A stretch of DNA of 45,183 nt from contig CAXKVR010000322.1 of the NCBI GenBank assembly GCA_964058845.1, forward strand, positions 1-45,183. Reading direction: 5' to 3'. Position numbers and translations under genes: made by a program. The notes under the pieces are model-generated. The model was given only the letters and a program-made list of their open reading frames with translations, ran no database searches and was not told the origin of the DNA. Source of the stretch: Carex sylvatica. Taxonomy: Eukaryota > Streptophyta > Magnoliopsida > Poales > Cyperaceae. This document shows positions 1-11,604 of the stretch, piece by piece (position 1 is the first letter of the stretch; each line of letters starts with the position of its first letter).

Positions 1-195
1 ATCTGTTCGGTGGAAATAGAGATCTAATTCCTTTCAATTTCTCTATTCTGCACCAGCCGAACAAACTCTGGACGACTTACGTGCTTCTGGATATCATGTT
101 AAAAAGGAACAATTTAATTATTGCTTGTCAAATTTGTTAGTATTAACTTTTTTCTAGTATTAACAAATATAGCTTTTTGATTAACATATATATGA
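1..195. other. AT-rich non-coding, nothing recognised
   Basis: No coding frame, RNA gene or clear repeat structure is visible in this left edge. Confidence 0.5.
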
Positions 196-430
196 CTAGA
201 GTTTAAATGTACTATTGATTTTGCTCCAACTATTTCCACGTCTTTATCTCCGTTTTTAATGTTTAAGTAGTCGATCCGAACCGCTTAACATGATATCTAT
301 ATTAAAATATACTTAGAGATCAAAGTATATATTTTTCGAAAAAAAAATACTATCCTTTTAGATATGTATAAAATCACTGTGGGATATAATTGAAGCACGA
401 AACAAATAATGCATTTTAACCCTGCTTTAA
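196..430. mobile_element. Internally deleted foldback MITE (shared-core family)
   Basis: The left end (TAGAGTTTAAATG, then a stretch like ATTGATTTTGCTCCAACTAT) and the right end (TTGAAGCACGAAACAAATAA, then TGCATTTTAACCCTGC) match the termini of the MITE at 42258-42655. The family core (CGATCCGAACCG, then ATATTAAAATAT and AGAGATCAAA) is present on the left arm only. The right arm core is lost, so this is a deletion derivative that probably cannot move. Confidence 0.65.
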
Positions 431-1229
431 CTACATTTGATTTTCAAATATGCATTACTATAATTTAACATATAACTGTTTGCTGTGAGCAACACAGGTT
501 TCTTAATTTATATAAATGTAGAGTTATAAATTTTAACCTACTATATTATGGAACTATATTATGGACAGATATGTTGGTCTATTTAACTATTAACTAATTT
601 TACTTAAATTTAGTTATTTATGACTAACGTTCCAATAAATTGTTAGTGTTGGGTATGATCCGCACAGTTTTTGAAATTGGCCGTGCTAATTGTAACAAAG
701 ATTAAATAGTTCTGATCAAATATCAGATAAAATTTGATCTTATAATAGCCTAAACTGGTAAAGTAACATACCGCAAGTTTTGCCAAAGCATAACACACAC
801 TAAAGATATGTTTAGTTAGAGTGAAAATAAGTTATTTTTAGAACAAGATTATTTGAAATAGCTTGTTTTATGTTTTATTGGGTTCAATAATTAGGATAGA
901 GAATTCAAATTTTGTCTTGTTAGATTAGTTTATTCTTATATAATATTAGATTTAGCTATTTTAATTAAGACAAACCATAAAAAAGCTATTTTTATTTTAC
1001 AACTAGATCTAGATCTAGACATACCATAAGAAAAATACTCCATATTAGTGATCTGCGCATAACAGAAACAGAGAAGTTAGGTAAATAATGACGAGATGTT
1101 TTTAATTTATCAATAAATTATAAAATTAGAACTTGACCCCTGTCTTATTTAAAAAATAATAATAATAATGAGGAGATGTGTAAGGGATTAAGTAGTGGCT
1201 AGGCTTGGTCCACCAGGTTGTTTTTTTTC
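431..1229. other. AT-rich intergenic DNA with a possible degraded Tourist-like MITE
   Basis: No gene is visible. The part from about 804 to 1025 starts GATATGTTTAGTTAG, ends CTAGACATACC and contains AAAAGCTATTTTTATTTTAC. This loosely resembles the Tourist-like MITE at 27220-27396 but is too diverged for firm ends. Confidence 0.3.
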
Positions 1230-1533
1230 CAACATTTTTAAAAATACCCAAAAACAAAAATAAATTATTAAGAATAATCAGGGTCTGAGCAGAATTTTAA
1301 AAATACCCAAACCGTAGAAAAAATCCACAGTTCTAAATAAATATTCAGAACCATAGAATAAATCCACGGTTCTGAAATTTTATTCAGATTTTTTTTTTAC
1401 ACTATAATAGAGTTTGAATAAATAAAATATCCATGATTTTTTTTTTTATGTATATATATAATATAATATAATATAATATAATATAAATGTTCAACATGAT
1501 GGATATGTTAAAATTTTAGTTCAACATGATAGA

Positions 1534-1592
<59 letters not shown>

Positions 1593-3036
1593 ATAATATA
1601 AATATTCTATTTTTTTATTATTATTTTTTTTTTTAGAGATCTACTTTAAATTTAAATTATTTTAATATTTTTGTTTAGGGTGTATGCCAAAAATAAGACA
1701 TTTGATATATTTATGAATGATGTCGTAACATTTTATAACTTTGATTTAATTTGTCAGTTGGATATCACAAGTCTAAATATAACACTAATTAAGGACTTGG
1801 TATTGATTCTTAATGCGGAGGGTACTTTTGTAAAAATCTTTCTTTTGCACGTCCGTATTATACAAAAGTACCCCCGCATTTTTTTTGCACTATAAATAGG
1901 ATTTTTATAAATTCATTTTTTTTATAATATATGTATATATATAATATAATATATGTATATATAATATAATATATGTATAGAGTAAGGCTACGCTATTTCG
2001 CGAATTAAAAGTGAATGTTTTAATTCGCGCTCATATCTATAGTTTCGAAGTCCAAATAGCCGATTCAAACTGTTAGATGTTTAATCTATAGTAAAATATG
2101 ATTGGAGATCAAATTTTATATTTTTTGGAATTTTTTTACTATTTATTAAGATGGTTTGAAAATTGCTGTATTTTAATGCCTACCGTCGAAAGAAAACTTA
2201 AATTAGATTTTTGAGACACTAAATGATTTTTTTTTTGAAATTCTGACGCTTTTGATGCCTCTCACAATGCCCGGGGGTTCCCGAAAAGTGGTCATACGCT
2301 CAAATCTGACTTTCGTAGCCAAAGTTATGGATATTTAAAAGTTTTTCGAAAGTTGAACTTTGGGAATTCATAATTAACTTTAGAAAAATTCAAATAAATT
2401 GAAATTTGTGTCAATTCTATATATTTTTGAATGCCCTACATGCTGTTGTAATCACTTTTACAGTTTGGTCCCTGTATCAGTCCAGACTTGCTGATTTACC
2501 ATCAGAGGTCAAATTTGATGTTTTTAGTGCTTGACAGCCGAGTTTGGACTTAGTACCATACCAGAGGTCTAGAGTATTTTGTGCATGGACAGAGATCTAA
2601 TTTGAGGTTTGAACATATTTTAGTAGCTCTAAACTACTGTTTGAACATATTTAGTACATTTTTCGAAGTTTTTGAAATTTGTTTACTATTTATTAAGTAT
2701 TTAACAAAATCGCTATATTCAGACCATTGAATTTTGTACTCATCTTAATAAATAGCAAAAAAATTTCAAAAAATATAAAATTTAATCTGCAAGCACATTT
2801 TAACATATCCATCATGTTGAACATTTATATTATATATACATAAAAAAACAAACCGTGGATATTTTATTTATTCAAAACCCTATTATAGTGTAAAAAAAAA
2901 AAGCAAAAAAAAAAATTCTAAATAAAAATTCAAAACCGTGGATTTTTTTCCACGGTTTGGGTATTTTTAAAATTCTGCTCAGATCCTGGTTATTCTTAAT
3001 AATTTATTTTTATTTTTGGGTATTTTTAAAAATGTC
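1230..3036. mobile_element. Foldback element with ~250-bp terminal inverted repeats
   Basis: The left terminus CAACATTTTTAAAAATACCC and the right terminus GGGTATTTTTAAAAATGTC are inverted copies. The pairing continues inward for about 250 bp through ATAAATTATTAAGAATAA, the TCCACGGTT motifs and TGTTCAACATGATGGATATG. Both outer junctions carry the same 13 bases, GTTG followed by eight T and C (1217-1229 and 3037-3049), consistent with a target-site duplication. The interior has no transposase. It holds ATATGT microsatellite, arms of the shared-core MITE family (about 2030-2175 and 2640-2815) and a small inverted repeat at 1817-1885. Termini match the element that starts near 43851. Mutator-like is the best guess, but a 13-base duplication is longer than the usual 9. 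Confidence 0.65.
1535..1597. repeat. ATATGT hexanucleotide microsatellite
   Basis: About nine tandem copies of the hexamer ATATGT, followed by TATATA. It lies just inside the left inverted repeat of the foldback element at 1230-3036. Confidence 0.85.
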
Positions 3037-3643
3037 GTTGTTTTTTTTCACAATAATGTGTTGTAAGTATATATGGAGATTGGTATTGAAATGCTAGTTG
3101 TATTCTGTCATGAAAATAGTGCCTGCCAGGAAGCTCTTTCCCATAAAAGCATATATGGAGAAAACAGTTATAGATGTCTGATTTTGATCGAAAACCTTCT
3201 TATTTATGCCAATTAGTAGTAGGTTATGCAAGATGCATGATAATATGATATAATTTGTAGTCTCTATACAATTGTTAATATTTGTAATATTTGGTAGCTA
3301 TCTCATTTATCTTTTTCTTTAAGCTATTTTTTGTTGTTTAAATATACTTCTACAAGTTTGCAATGGAAAAAGGGAAGGATTCGAACTCCTATGGAATTGG
3401 TAAGAAGCCTTTATTTGGCATCACGCCACAGACAACTTCTTTATTTATGTTTTTGTTCACCAAAAAAAAATTGGAAATCGAGTACTTGACACATAGAAGG
3501 AGCGTGTTAAGAATCACATCAAATATATAAAGAGGGGATTTGGACCTTGATATGATATATTTGAGAATGAATTAAGTGATTTTAGTTGGGATCAAATGAG
3601 AAGTATGTGGCGTGTAGAGTTAGAGGTGTAGGATAAGAAATCA
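3037..3643. other. Non-coding; possible tRNA-like box B relic on minus strand
   Basis: There is no gene. Read on minus, positions about 3370-3385 give GGAGTTCGAATCC, which fits a pol III box B (T-arm) consensus, and TGGCGTGATGCC lies about 50 bases upstream, roughly where a box A would be. No cloverleaf forms, so this is at most a decayed SINE or tRNA relic. Confidence 0.25.
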
Positions 3644-3788
3644 ACTCCGCTGCTTTCTAAATAGAAAAGCATGACTCTGTTATTTTAAATCGAACCGTTT
3701 ATTTGTATTGAAATTTGTGCATGAAAAAATTCAACGGTTTGATTTTGAATAACAGGGTCCTGCTCTCCTATTTGGATAGCAGCGGAGT
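3644..3788. mobile_element. Short palindromic MITE (~145 bp)
   Basis: The ends ACTCCGCTGC and GCAGCGGAGT are exact inverted copies. The pairing continues inward: TTTCTAAATAGAAAAGCA against TGCTCTCCTATTTGGATA, then TGTTATTTTAAATCGAACCG against CGGTTTGATTTTGAATAACA. No coding capacity. The target duplication is unclear, so the superfamily is not assigned. Confidence 0.75.
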
Positions 3789-3895
3789 CGAATAAATTGA
3801 TTGAGGTAAGTATTATGTTTATGTTAATTAAAATACTTTCCGTATGCAATACATATTATTAATTCCAATGAACTGAATTATTTTCACATGCTTAT

Positions 3896-6424
3896 TGTTA
3901 CGTTAAGAAATTTTTTACAATTTATTTTCAAGTGATTAAAAAACAAGAATAAAAAATCGTGCTAATAAAATAAATGTTTAAACCTTAAATAAGGTCTCCC
4001 TAGATAAGTAAATTAAGTGTGAATCGAAACCGTGTCGAAAATACGAGTTTCTGAAATTTTATAGGTCCAGTGCGTCCGCATTGAAATTTAGTGCGCCCGC
4101 ACTCATGAATTTCCTGTGGTTTTTCTGAAATCCTAAAATCTGTCTAAGTGATGAGTGCGGGAGACTGACCCGCACTGAAAATGAGTGCGTCCGCACTAGA
4201 GTATTTTTCTATGTTTTTTGTTTCGTTTGAATTCTGACAAGGGCTGAGTGCGGATGGCCGACACGCACTGAAAACGAGTGCGCCCGCACTCAGAGAGATT
4301 TTTAACTAAAACTCAGATTTTCTCTCTTTTCCTTTCTCTCTTTCTCCTTTGTCCCTTCCCCTCTGTCTTGCGTGTTTCGCCAAAATAAGAAGAAAACGAG
4401 AGAGAGAGCTCACTCTCCTTCTCAAACCACCTAAAATCCCAGAAAATCGAAGGTAGAAGCGAGAAACCGGCCATAGATCTCTCCTAGCTCGTTTATTGGT
4501 ACTCATTTCTCTTTTCTCCTCTTCTCTCAAAACCCAAAATTTTGCCATTGTTGTGGTTCTTGTTAAAACCCAAAATTTGTGCACCAATTGCGGGTAATCG
4601 CTCTCCTTTGAGTTTCTTTGTTGGTTATTTGTCGATTCTTTTCTCGATTTCATCTCAATTTTGGATTTTTCAGTTTTAGGGTTTTCGGTACCAAATCTGA
4701 AGTTTGGAAAATGTGGTTGATTAATTAGGTTAAACCGACCAAATAGACATGTAATCGGCAAACCTCTCCCTCATCCTTGACATCTAGCAATTTAATTGAA
4801 TTTCGACCAAATTAGAGTTTAAATTAATCAGAAAATTGAATTGTTACGAGAACCAAAGTAGTGTGACGGTAAATTGATACACCTACGAATGAATCGAATT
4901 GGAATTTTGTATGGTTTATAGGACCAAATTGTAAATTATGTAAAAGCATATGGATTTTGTTAGAAAAGGCATAAAGCACCAAAATAACTTAAGGAAACAT
5001 CTCGATCGTCGAACAAAGATTTGAATCAAGGATATGTGTTAATATAGGTGTAGGCTCGGCTGAGCAAGATTTCGCGGGACCTTTCGAGACGTATGAACCA
5101 TAAGTGCACTACACGCTCTTCGTAATCCAGGTGCGGGGTTCTTGGACTTGTTTGATATTTTATTTTCATAAACTAGATTATTTCTCGATTGTCATGTTGA
5201 ATACTTGTTTGTTGCATAATTGGTGGAATTCATGTGATATAATTGATTTGCATATCCGTCTGGTTGTCAAATTGAATTGTTATTCTGTGATCTCATTATG
5301 GTTGAAAGTCACCACAAATTGTCGATTTTGAAAATCATTGTGAATGAATTGGTTAAGTTGAGCTGTATAGCTGACTTTGGCCCTGTGAACGAAATTGCAA
5401 AGTTAAGCTGTATAGCTGACTTTGATCCCAGGATCCTTCTGGCACATTAGGTGAATGGCCCTTATAGTTTTCCAGTACCGGTTGGGACGAGGGGTGGTGA
5501 CTATATATATTTATATATTGATTGTGATTGTGATTGTGTTTGTGAGTGACTCATGTATAACGTCTGTGACTCGGTGGCATTATCCTACGTGATAATGCAT
5601 TTGGAAGGTCAATTGAATGTTACGACATTTCGAATGATTTCAAGAGAACTTTCATTATATGATTTTAAATCAGACTTTAGAAAACGGTTAAGTCAAAGCA
5701 CTGCAGATGGGTGTCAGATAAAGGGTCCAGCTAGGTGGAACGTCTGTAGGTGTCAGTAACCCTACAGGCGAGGGTCAAATAAAAAGGGTCCAACTCGGTG
5801 GAACATTTGTAGGTGTTACTAGCCTTATTAAAATGAGTTAAGCATGTTATGTTCTCGTTCGAACTTCATCTTGGAAATTACATTAGTTGCATTTCATTCG
5901 ATTATCTGTTGTCAAGCATATGCATTTATTTATATATATTGTGGTAGAATTGGGAAAGTGATTTCGTATGGATTTTATTTTGTGAAAATAGAGTCTGATT
6001 GCAAGTCCAATAACCTGATTGTGGCAAATTCGCACTGAGAATGAAATTCTCATCCCCACCCTTTGGGTACTTTTACAGGTTTTGGTGCGACTGGGTCTGA
6101 AGAGGCACACGAGTAGTAGGCCCCCGGTATATGTCACCTTTATCATAGTCGTTATTTTGTTATTTGACTAGAGATGTGTATATTTATATGTATTGATTTT
6201 GTTGTATAGCTCTCTATGTCATACTTGACGGTTGGTATCCGTAGGAGATACTTTTGATATGTTATACTTTTACCAGTCTCGTGTACTTGGATTATTATAT
6301 ATGACTTGGTTTATATATTTTGGTCGTGTATTTCTGAGTGTATGTGGAACTGTCTTGTAAATATACACGAAGCTGTATGCTTACGGCGGGAGACTGTTGC
6401 GACCCGTGACCGCGGGGTGTGACA
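3896..6424 (+). mobile_element. Solo LTR, Ty3/gypsy (probably Tekay/Del chromovirus type), 2529 bp
   Basis: Starts TGTTACGTTAAG and ends CGCGGGGTGTGACA. It is flanked on both sides by the 5-base duplication CTTAT (3891-3895 and 6425-6429). No gag, protease, RT, integrase or second LTR lies next to it, so it is a solo LTR left by LTR-LTR recombination. It has an LTR-like layout: a pyrimidine-rich transcript-like region at 4310-4520 and a G-rich 3' end. The block at 4060-4290 carries repeated imperfect palindromes of the type AGTGCGTCCGCACT. The terminal GGGGTGTGACA is shared with the solo LTR at 29037-33801. The lineage call rests on end-sequence resemblance only. Confidence 0.8.
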
Positions 6425-6429
6425 CTTAT

Positions 6430-7364
6430 GGTGATGTAGATTTATGGAGAAACAAGTCTATGTATCATTTGAAATGTAAAAATATTGACAAAGTTATTTT
6501 AACTTCACATGACATATTAGTTATATATTATTTCATTTATTTTTAACTAGTGGTCGTGCACTGTATAAAATCGAAATAATTTTATTAATAATTTTAACCA
6601 TCAATATTTTTCTCGAATAGAAACAAGTTTTGATGGATTGATATCTAACATGGGAATTATAAAATATACGAACATTTCTTTGGAAAAGGGAAATCGATAT
6701 TACTTCGAAAATAGGGAACAAACATAATACTTAAAAAATCCCGTTTGTAATTAGAAAAATAACTGGATCAATATTGTTTGATTTGTTGAAAAATAAAAGA
6801 ATAGAGTTAATTTCACATTTGAGAATAGTAGCTATTTTTATTCCATTCAAACATCGATAGCTCAAAAAATAGTGTTATTATCGAATTAGTGCTATTTTTG
6901 CTCCATCCAAATGCACTCTAAAATTTTTGCTGAAAAACACAACAAATGTTATCCGCATTCCTTCTGCATCATGTGTTGATATTTCTTTCAAAAAATATTC
7001 ATACTTGAAGATAAAAAATATTTATAACTTACATTATAAAGAATAAAAACGCCGAAAGTTGTGTTTTCAATAATTTGACAAAATAGTTAACTTTCGCTTC
7101 TCTATAATTAGTTAAAAACGTAAACACATCGAACACTTTGTAAATTATATATGTAAATCTACAAATTTTAATGTAAAAAAACCTTGCACATTAAATAAAA
7201 GAATTTTTCAGTGCATTAAATGATGTATACGAGTGCAAAAATATTTTTGAAAACATAGACACTAAAAATGAACATTTTTTTCTTAATTACATGTATTTAT
7301 TTCTTGAGGGATCAAATGCTTCCTTACTTTTGTATTCCAATCATATCCTACATTCTTATATATA
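6430..7364. other. AT-rich intergenic DNA, no gene
   Basis: Open frames are short and lack codon structure. The stretch 6780-6935 has repeated TAGCTATTTTTATTCC / GTGCTATTTTTGCTCC motifs and may be a decayed MITE. Nothing else is recognised. Confidence 0.4.
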
Positions 7365-7650
7365 TTTTTAAAGTCCAAATATGCAATTCAAACCGTTTAA
7401 TATGATTTTCATATTAAAATGAGTTTGGAGATCAAATTTTCTTATAATATTTTGAAATAGATACAAAATTACTGTTTTTGGTTGGTCCAAATTTAAAAAA
7501 GAGAGAGTGATTTTGTACCTATTTAAAAAAATAAAAAAAGTAATTTAAAAAAAATATAATTGGAATTCTAAATTTATTAAATCACATTGAATGATTTAAA
7601 TCGTGTATTTAAAGTTTAACATTAAATAAAAATATGAATGTGAAATAATA
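7365..7650. mobile_element. Degraded foldback MITE of the shared-core family
   Basis: The left arm has AAAGTCCAAATATGCAATTC, AACCGTTTAATATGA and GGAGATCAAATTTT. The right arm has the inverted ATTGAATGATTTAAATCGTG and TTTAAAGTTTAAC. The centre has ACAAAATTACTG against GTGATTTTGTACCTATTT. Arms are diverged and the ends are uncertain. It lies just upstream of the RS2Z promoter. Confidence 0.55.
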
Positions 7651-7866
7651 GAGCATTGGAACACTTCTTATTGCACACGCCAAATGGGTCCAGGGCCGTT
7701 TGTTTACTACCTTCGTAAGTTGCATTGCGTCATCGGTGTAGTGCACCGTCCATATCCACTATATTTCCCCAGCGCGATGCACGGGACCAACAGACTATAG
7801 AAAATGCACGATCAGCCGTCGATGCACAAAAGAGTTCATCCCAACCGTAGAAACCCTCGAAAGCGT

Positions 7867-7873
7867 TTATATA
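7867..7873 (+). promoter_or_regulatory. Probable TATA box of the RS2Z gene
   Basis: TTATATA in the context GCGTTTATATAGAACC, about 90 bases upstream of the first splice donor at 7965. Transcription would start near 7900, just before a typical plant leader (ACAACCCTAATCC). Confidence 0.5.
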
Positions 7874-7899
7874 GAACCACTAGACAACCCTAATCCACC

Positions 7900-8527
7900 G
7901 CCATACATTTTTGTTCAAAGTCGTTTTGGGGGGCTAGGGTTTCTACTCGCCATTCGAATCGCAGGTATTTTGCTTCTTGCCTCCTCGATTTCCTCCGGTG
8001 CGATTTCTCTAGACTTTTTAGATAGATTAGATCAATTTTGATTATTAGCAGATCTGTTAGTTATGGTTCGAATCTGAGCTAATTTTCTGCTGCACTTTAG
8101 TTCTTTTCTCCTTGATTTTGCCTTTCGAATATTTGGTTTTTTTTTTTCCAGTGCCTGCATAACTTTAGCAAGATTGCGTAAATTCGATAGTTTTAATTTT
8201 ATATGAAATTCTAGAACTCGATTTATTGCAAGAGCTATTCTCGATTTCACTAATGAAACCCACAGATCTAAGTTAATGGCCTCCGTTTTTGTGTTCGTAT
8301 TCGTTGCATGCAATACCTTCTTAATTCGGGGCATTGTATTTCCTTTATCTTATTTTCTTCCAGAGAACTAAGTTTTCTATTTCACGTAGAACAGATGCAC
8401 TTTGATAAATATAAATAAATTAATAACCTGCTGGTTAACAAAGCCAAATTCTTGATGTTCAGTGTTGTAACTTGGATAATATTTACAGAATTAATAAAAC
8501 AGTTTATTATTGTATGTGCAGTGCAAG
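7900..8527 (+). other. 5' UTR of RS2Z gene with a leader intron
   Basis: A non-coding leader exon probably ends at 7964 (CGAATCGCAG, then GTATTT). A 557-base leader intron runs 7965-8521 and ends TGTATGTGCAG. The coding exon then begins with six leader bases before ATG at 8528. The T-rich intron body fits a plant leader intron. The exact transcription start is inferred. Confidence 0.55.
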
Positions 8528-11500
8528 ATGCCTCGTTATGATGATCGGTATGGAAACACTCGCTTGTACGTTGGCCGTCTGTCCTCCCGCACTCGATCTC
8601 GTGATTTGGAGTACCTCTTCAGTCGATATGGGAGGTAATATTTTTTGTACCTAATCATAAATGCCCCTTCGCATGAATAAATGAATGGTCTTTTAAGTCT
8701 ATTTGATAATTTCAAGTAACACAAACTTAAATGTATTAACAATTTTCTGAGATACTAGGAACTGCAATGGTTTTTTCTTTATTTTTGTTTATAATTTAAA
8801 GACTCGACCACAAAGACCATGTGTTATTAACTCACCGATATTGGTTGAAGGTTTTTCGGTTTTTTACACACGACCTGATGGAGGGGGTGGTCTTTCTAAT
8901 GGTGGAAGGTGGTGCCCCCCTTGTTGGTGGTGTTGCAATTTGTTGGTGGCCATTCAATTTTGTGGTGGTGCTGATTGATATGTGCCAGTTGAAAAGTCCT
9001 GTATTATTAGTGCATGTTTAGAAGTGGAAACTTCAACCTATCACACGAAGTTTTGAGGGTGTTTAGTCCATCCAATCTCTTAATGATGTTGGTGACGTGT
9101 TTCACTTCTATTTATCAAAACCTGATGATGTGATGAATGATGATGATGATTCATGATTGATCATGTTCCCTTACCTGTTGTTTCTGCCAATCCATTTCCC
9201 CACAGAGTTCGCGATGTGGAGTTGAAGCATGACTATGCCTTTGTTGTATGTTCTCTCTCTCTCACACTCTTGCTTGTTGATTTTATTTAAGTTCAGTTTA
9301 TCCCTGTAATTATTAGATTTAGATATTATATAAATTTTACAAGTATAAGCTTTTTTTATGTTATTTGTGAATGATTCAATAAACAACAGGAGTACAGTGA
9401 TCCTCGTGATGCTGATGATGCACGGTACAGCTTAGATGGACGTGAACTGGATGGTGCCCGTATCATTGTTGAGTTTGCTAGAGGGGTATTTTACTAGTCT
9501 CTTGTTTATTCTTGATCACTGCCAACCATAATTCTTGGTGTGTTGCAAAAAAGATTTGCCCAGTATGCATATATTGACAAAAATTGAAATTATTCTTTTG
9601 AAAAAAAGTGGTTAATGAATAGCAGTGCTCCTAGCAAATGGTAAGCCATATATACAAAGGGCTATGTAATTACTGAAAGCATTATTTTTAACTCAATAAA
9701 ATAATTAATAATTGCAAATCCTGATAAACTGTACTGCCAGAATCCAATGTACTAATTAGCACGATAGGCAATTATGGCACAGTAAAGCTTTTATTATATT
9801 GTAAGTATATGATACAAGTATAAAGCAGGAACATATTTGCTCATTTAAGAGCCTCCTCTTGGAGACTATTTTTTATCTGAAACAGGATATATGTTATTGA
9901 TTGTATCTTTCATGATTATATTATGTTTGATATGAATGTACAACTGACATATAGGGACCTCGTGGATCGGGTGGTAGCTCAAGGGACTATGGAGGTAGAG
10001 GGCCGCCTCCTGGTACAGGACGGTGCTTTAACTGCGGTATTGACGGACACTGGGCCCGAGATTGCAAGGCCGGTGACTGGAAAAACAAGTGCTATCGCTG
10101 TGGTGAGAGGGGCCATATCGAAAGAAACTGCCAGAACAGCCCCAAAAATCTAAGGTACATTCTTTTGGGTCAGGTTTAATTGGTTTTAAACCGAACCAAA
10201 AAAGTTTGGAAAAACAGTTCGTTTTTTTTGGTTAATTAGTTCGATTCAGTTCATTTTTTAAAACCAAATTAATTTTTTGGTTCAGTTTGGTTTTGAAATT
10301 TTTAAAATTGATTAGACCGAACCAACTGAATCCAATCCCTCCCTCATCAATGAACCGGTTTTAAAAAAATTAAGCCAAAATCCCAACCCCTTTATAATGA
10401 AACCGCTTCTCTCTCTCTCTCCCTTTCCCCTCCTTTTCCGCTCCCATTTCTCTGTTCTTCTTTTTCTTCTCTATTACTCTCCCCCTCTTTTGAACTCTTT
10501 CCATCTCACACAAAAGTCAATTAGAATTTTCTTCTCCTCTATTACAACCCAATTTGGGTTCTTGTGTGCTCTATTACTTGCTGATGTGCGAACCTAGAAA
10601 TGAGCAAGGAGGCGTTGTGGAGAAGGCTGTGCTAGCCCCTGCTTTGGAGCTGGACGGTGATAAATTAAAAAATCTCTTTCGTACTTGATTTTCTTTTCAT
10701 TGCTGCCTTGTAAAGGCTTGTGGTCTGTGCCCTATTTTCCTTTCTTTGATTGATCTGTTAAATTGAGGTCATTTTGAATTGTATCTCTCGAAAGATTGAA
10801 TCACTTCTTAAATTTCCCTTAGTTTAACCGAACAAACCAAAATTTATTTCATTTTTTTTGGGTTCGGTTCTTAAACGATTGATAATCTAAATTGATTTGG
10901 TTTTGTTTTTTAAAACTGAATAAAACTTTGGTTTGCCTATTTTATTTTGGTTTCAACCGAACCAAATTGATGAACACCACCCCTAAATACATGCTCATTC
11001 CTTGTAAATATTTATTTTCAGACAATAATCTGGGTTACTGTTTTATATTCAGGCGTGAAAGAGACAGGAGTGATTCCCGCTCACCTTCTCCTCGCCGCGG
11101 TCGCAGCCGCAGTTACAGCAGGAGTCGTAGTTACAGGTGCCTACATATGCTTACTGAAATTCAATTTTTGTACTGAAATTGTGCTGATTCATGTTTAATT
11201 TTAAGTCATTTTATAATTAATTCTCTGAGCTTTCCTATTTGACTAGCCGGTCGAGGTCACCGAGGAGAGACCGCAGAGATGACCGCAGGGAGAGATCTAG
11301 GAGCCGGGATGACAGCAGGAGCCCTAGGCCAAGGTCCCCAATTGCGAAGGCCCGTAAGCACAGCCTTTCCCCTGCTGAGAACCGCAGCCGCAGTCGCAGC
11401 CGCAGCCCAGTGGCCAAAGGCAGGGATGACCGCAATGGGGACAGTAGCCCAAGGCGTGATGTTGCTAGCCGCAGTCCATCTCCTGTGGACGCCAGGAAGG

Positions 11501-11604
11501 ATGCTAGCCCTGTCACCAATGGTCGTAGCCCCAGCCCCAGAGATGTGGATACCAACAATCATGCCGGTAATAATAACAGGGGGAGTGAGTCTCCTTACAG
11601 TTAG
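8528..11604 (+). CDS. RS2Z33: SR splicing factor, RS2Z subgroup (RS2Z32/RS2Z33-like)
   Basis: Serine/arginine-rich nuclear pre-mRNA splicing factor of the plant-specific RS2Z subgroup. Coding exons 8528-8634, 9206-9245, 9390-9485, 9955-10154, 11053-11136 and 11247-11604, all with GT-AG introns, join in frame to 294 aa, close to the Arabidopsis members (about 284-290 aa). An N-terminal RRM spans residues 11-81, with RNP2 LYVGRL (13-18) and an RNP1-like HDYAFVEY (44-51). A Gly-rich hinge follows, then two CCHC zinc knuckles (C105/C108/H113/C118 and C127/C130/H135/C140). The rest is an Arg/Ser-rich region (about 150-230) and an SP-rich tail ending SPYS. Two knuckles separate RS2Z from the single-knuckle RSZ subgroup. 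The first intron inside the RRM (8635-9205) is where RS/RS2Z genes are known to undergo conserved, autoregulatory alternative splicing; that is family knowledge, not seen here. The intron 10155-11052 carries a repeat insertion. RS2Z32 and RS2Z33 cannot be told apart by eye. Confidence 0.95.
10170..10988. mobile_element. hAT-like non-autonomous insertion inside RS2Z intron 4
   Basis: Most of the intron 10155-11052 is framed by inverted clusters of AACCGAACC / GGTTCGGTT, a subterminal pattern of many plant hAT elements. The right edge reads ATGAACACCACCCCTA, i.e. TAGGGGTGGTGTTCAT on the other strand, a hAT-like terminus. The left terminus is not cleanly recognisable and I find no 8-base duplication. 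The middle (10390-10670) is a different, pyrimidine-rich block with leader-like character, possibly captured host sequence. Splice sites of the host intron remain intact outside it. Confidence 0.5.

Noticed and set aside
3361..3440. Possible tRNA gene on minus (GGAGTTCGAATCC)
   Set aside because: Only a box B-like string is present; no acceptor or anticodon stems can be formed.
4306..4761. 151-codon minus-strand frame
   Set aside because: It lies inside the solo LTR in a pyrimidine-rich leader-like region; its composition is low-complexity Arg/Lys/Glu and it has no family resemblance.
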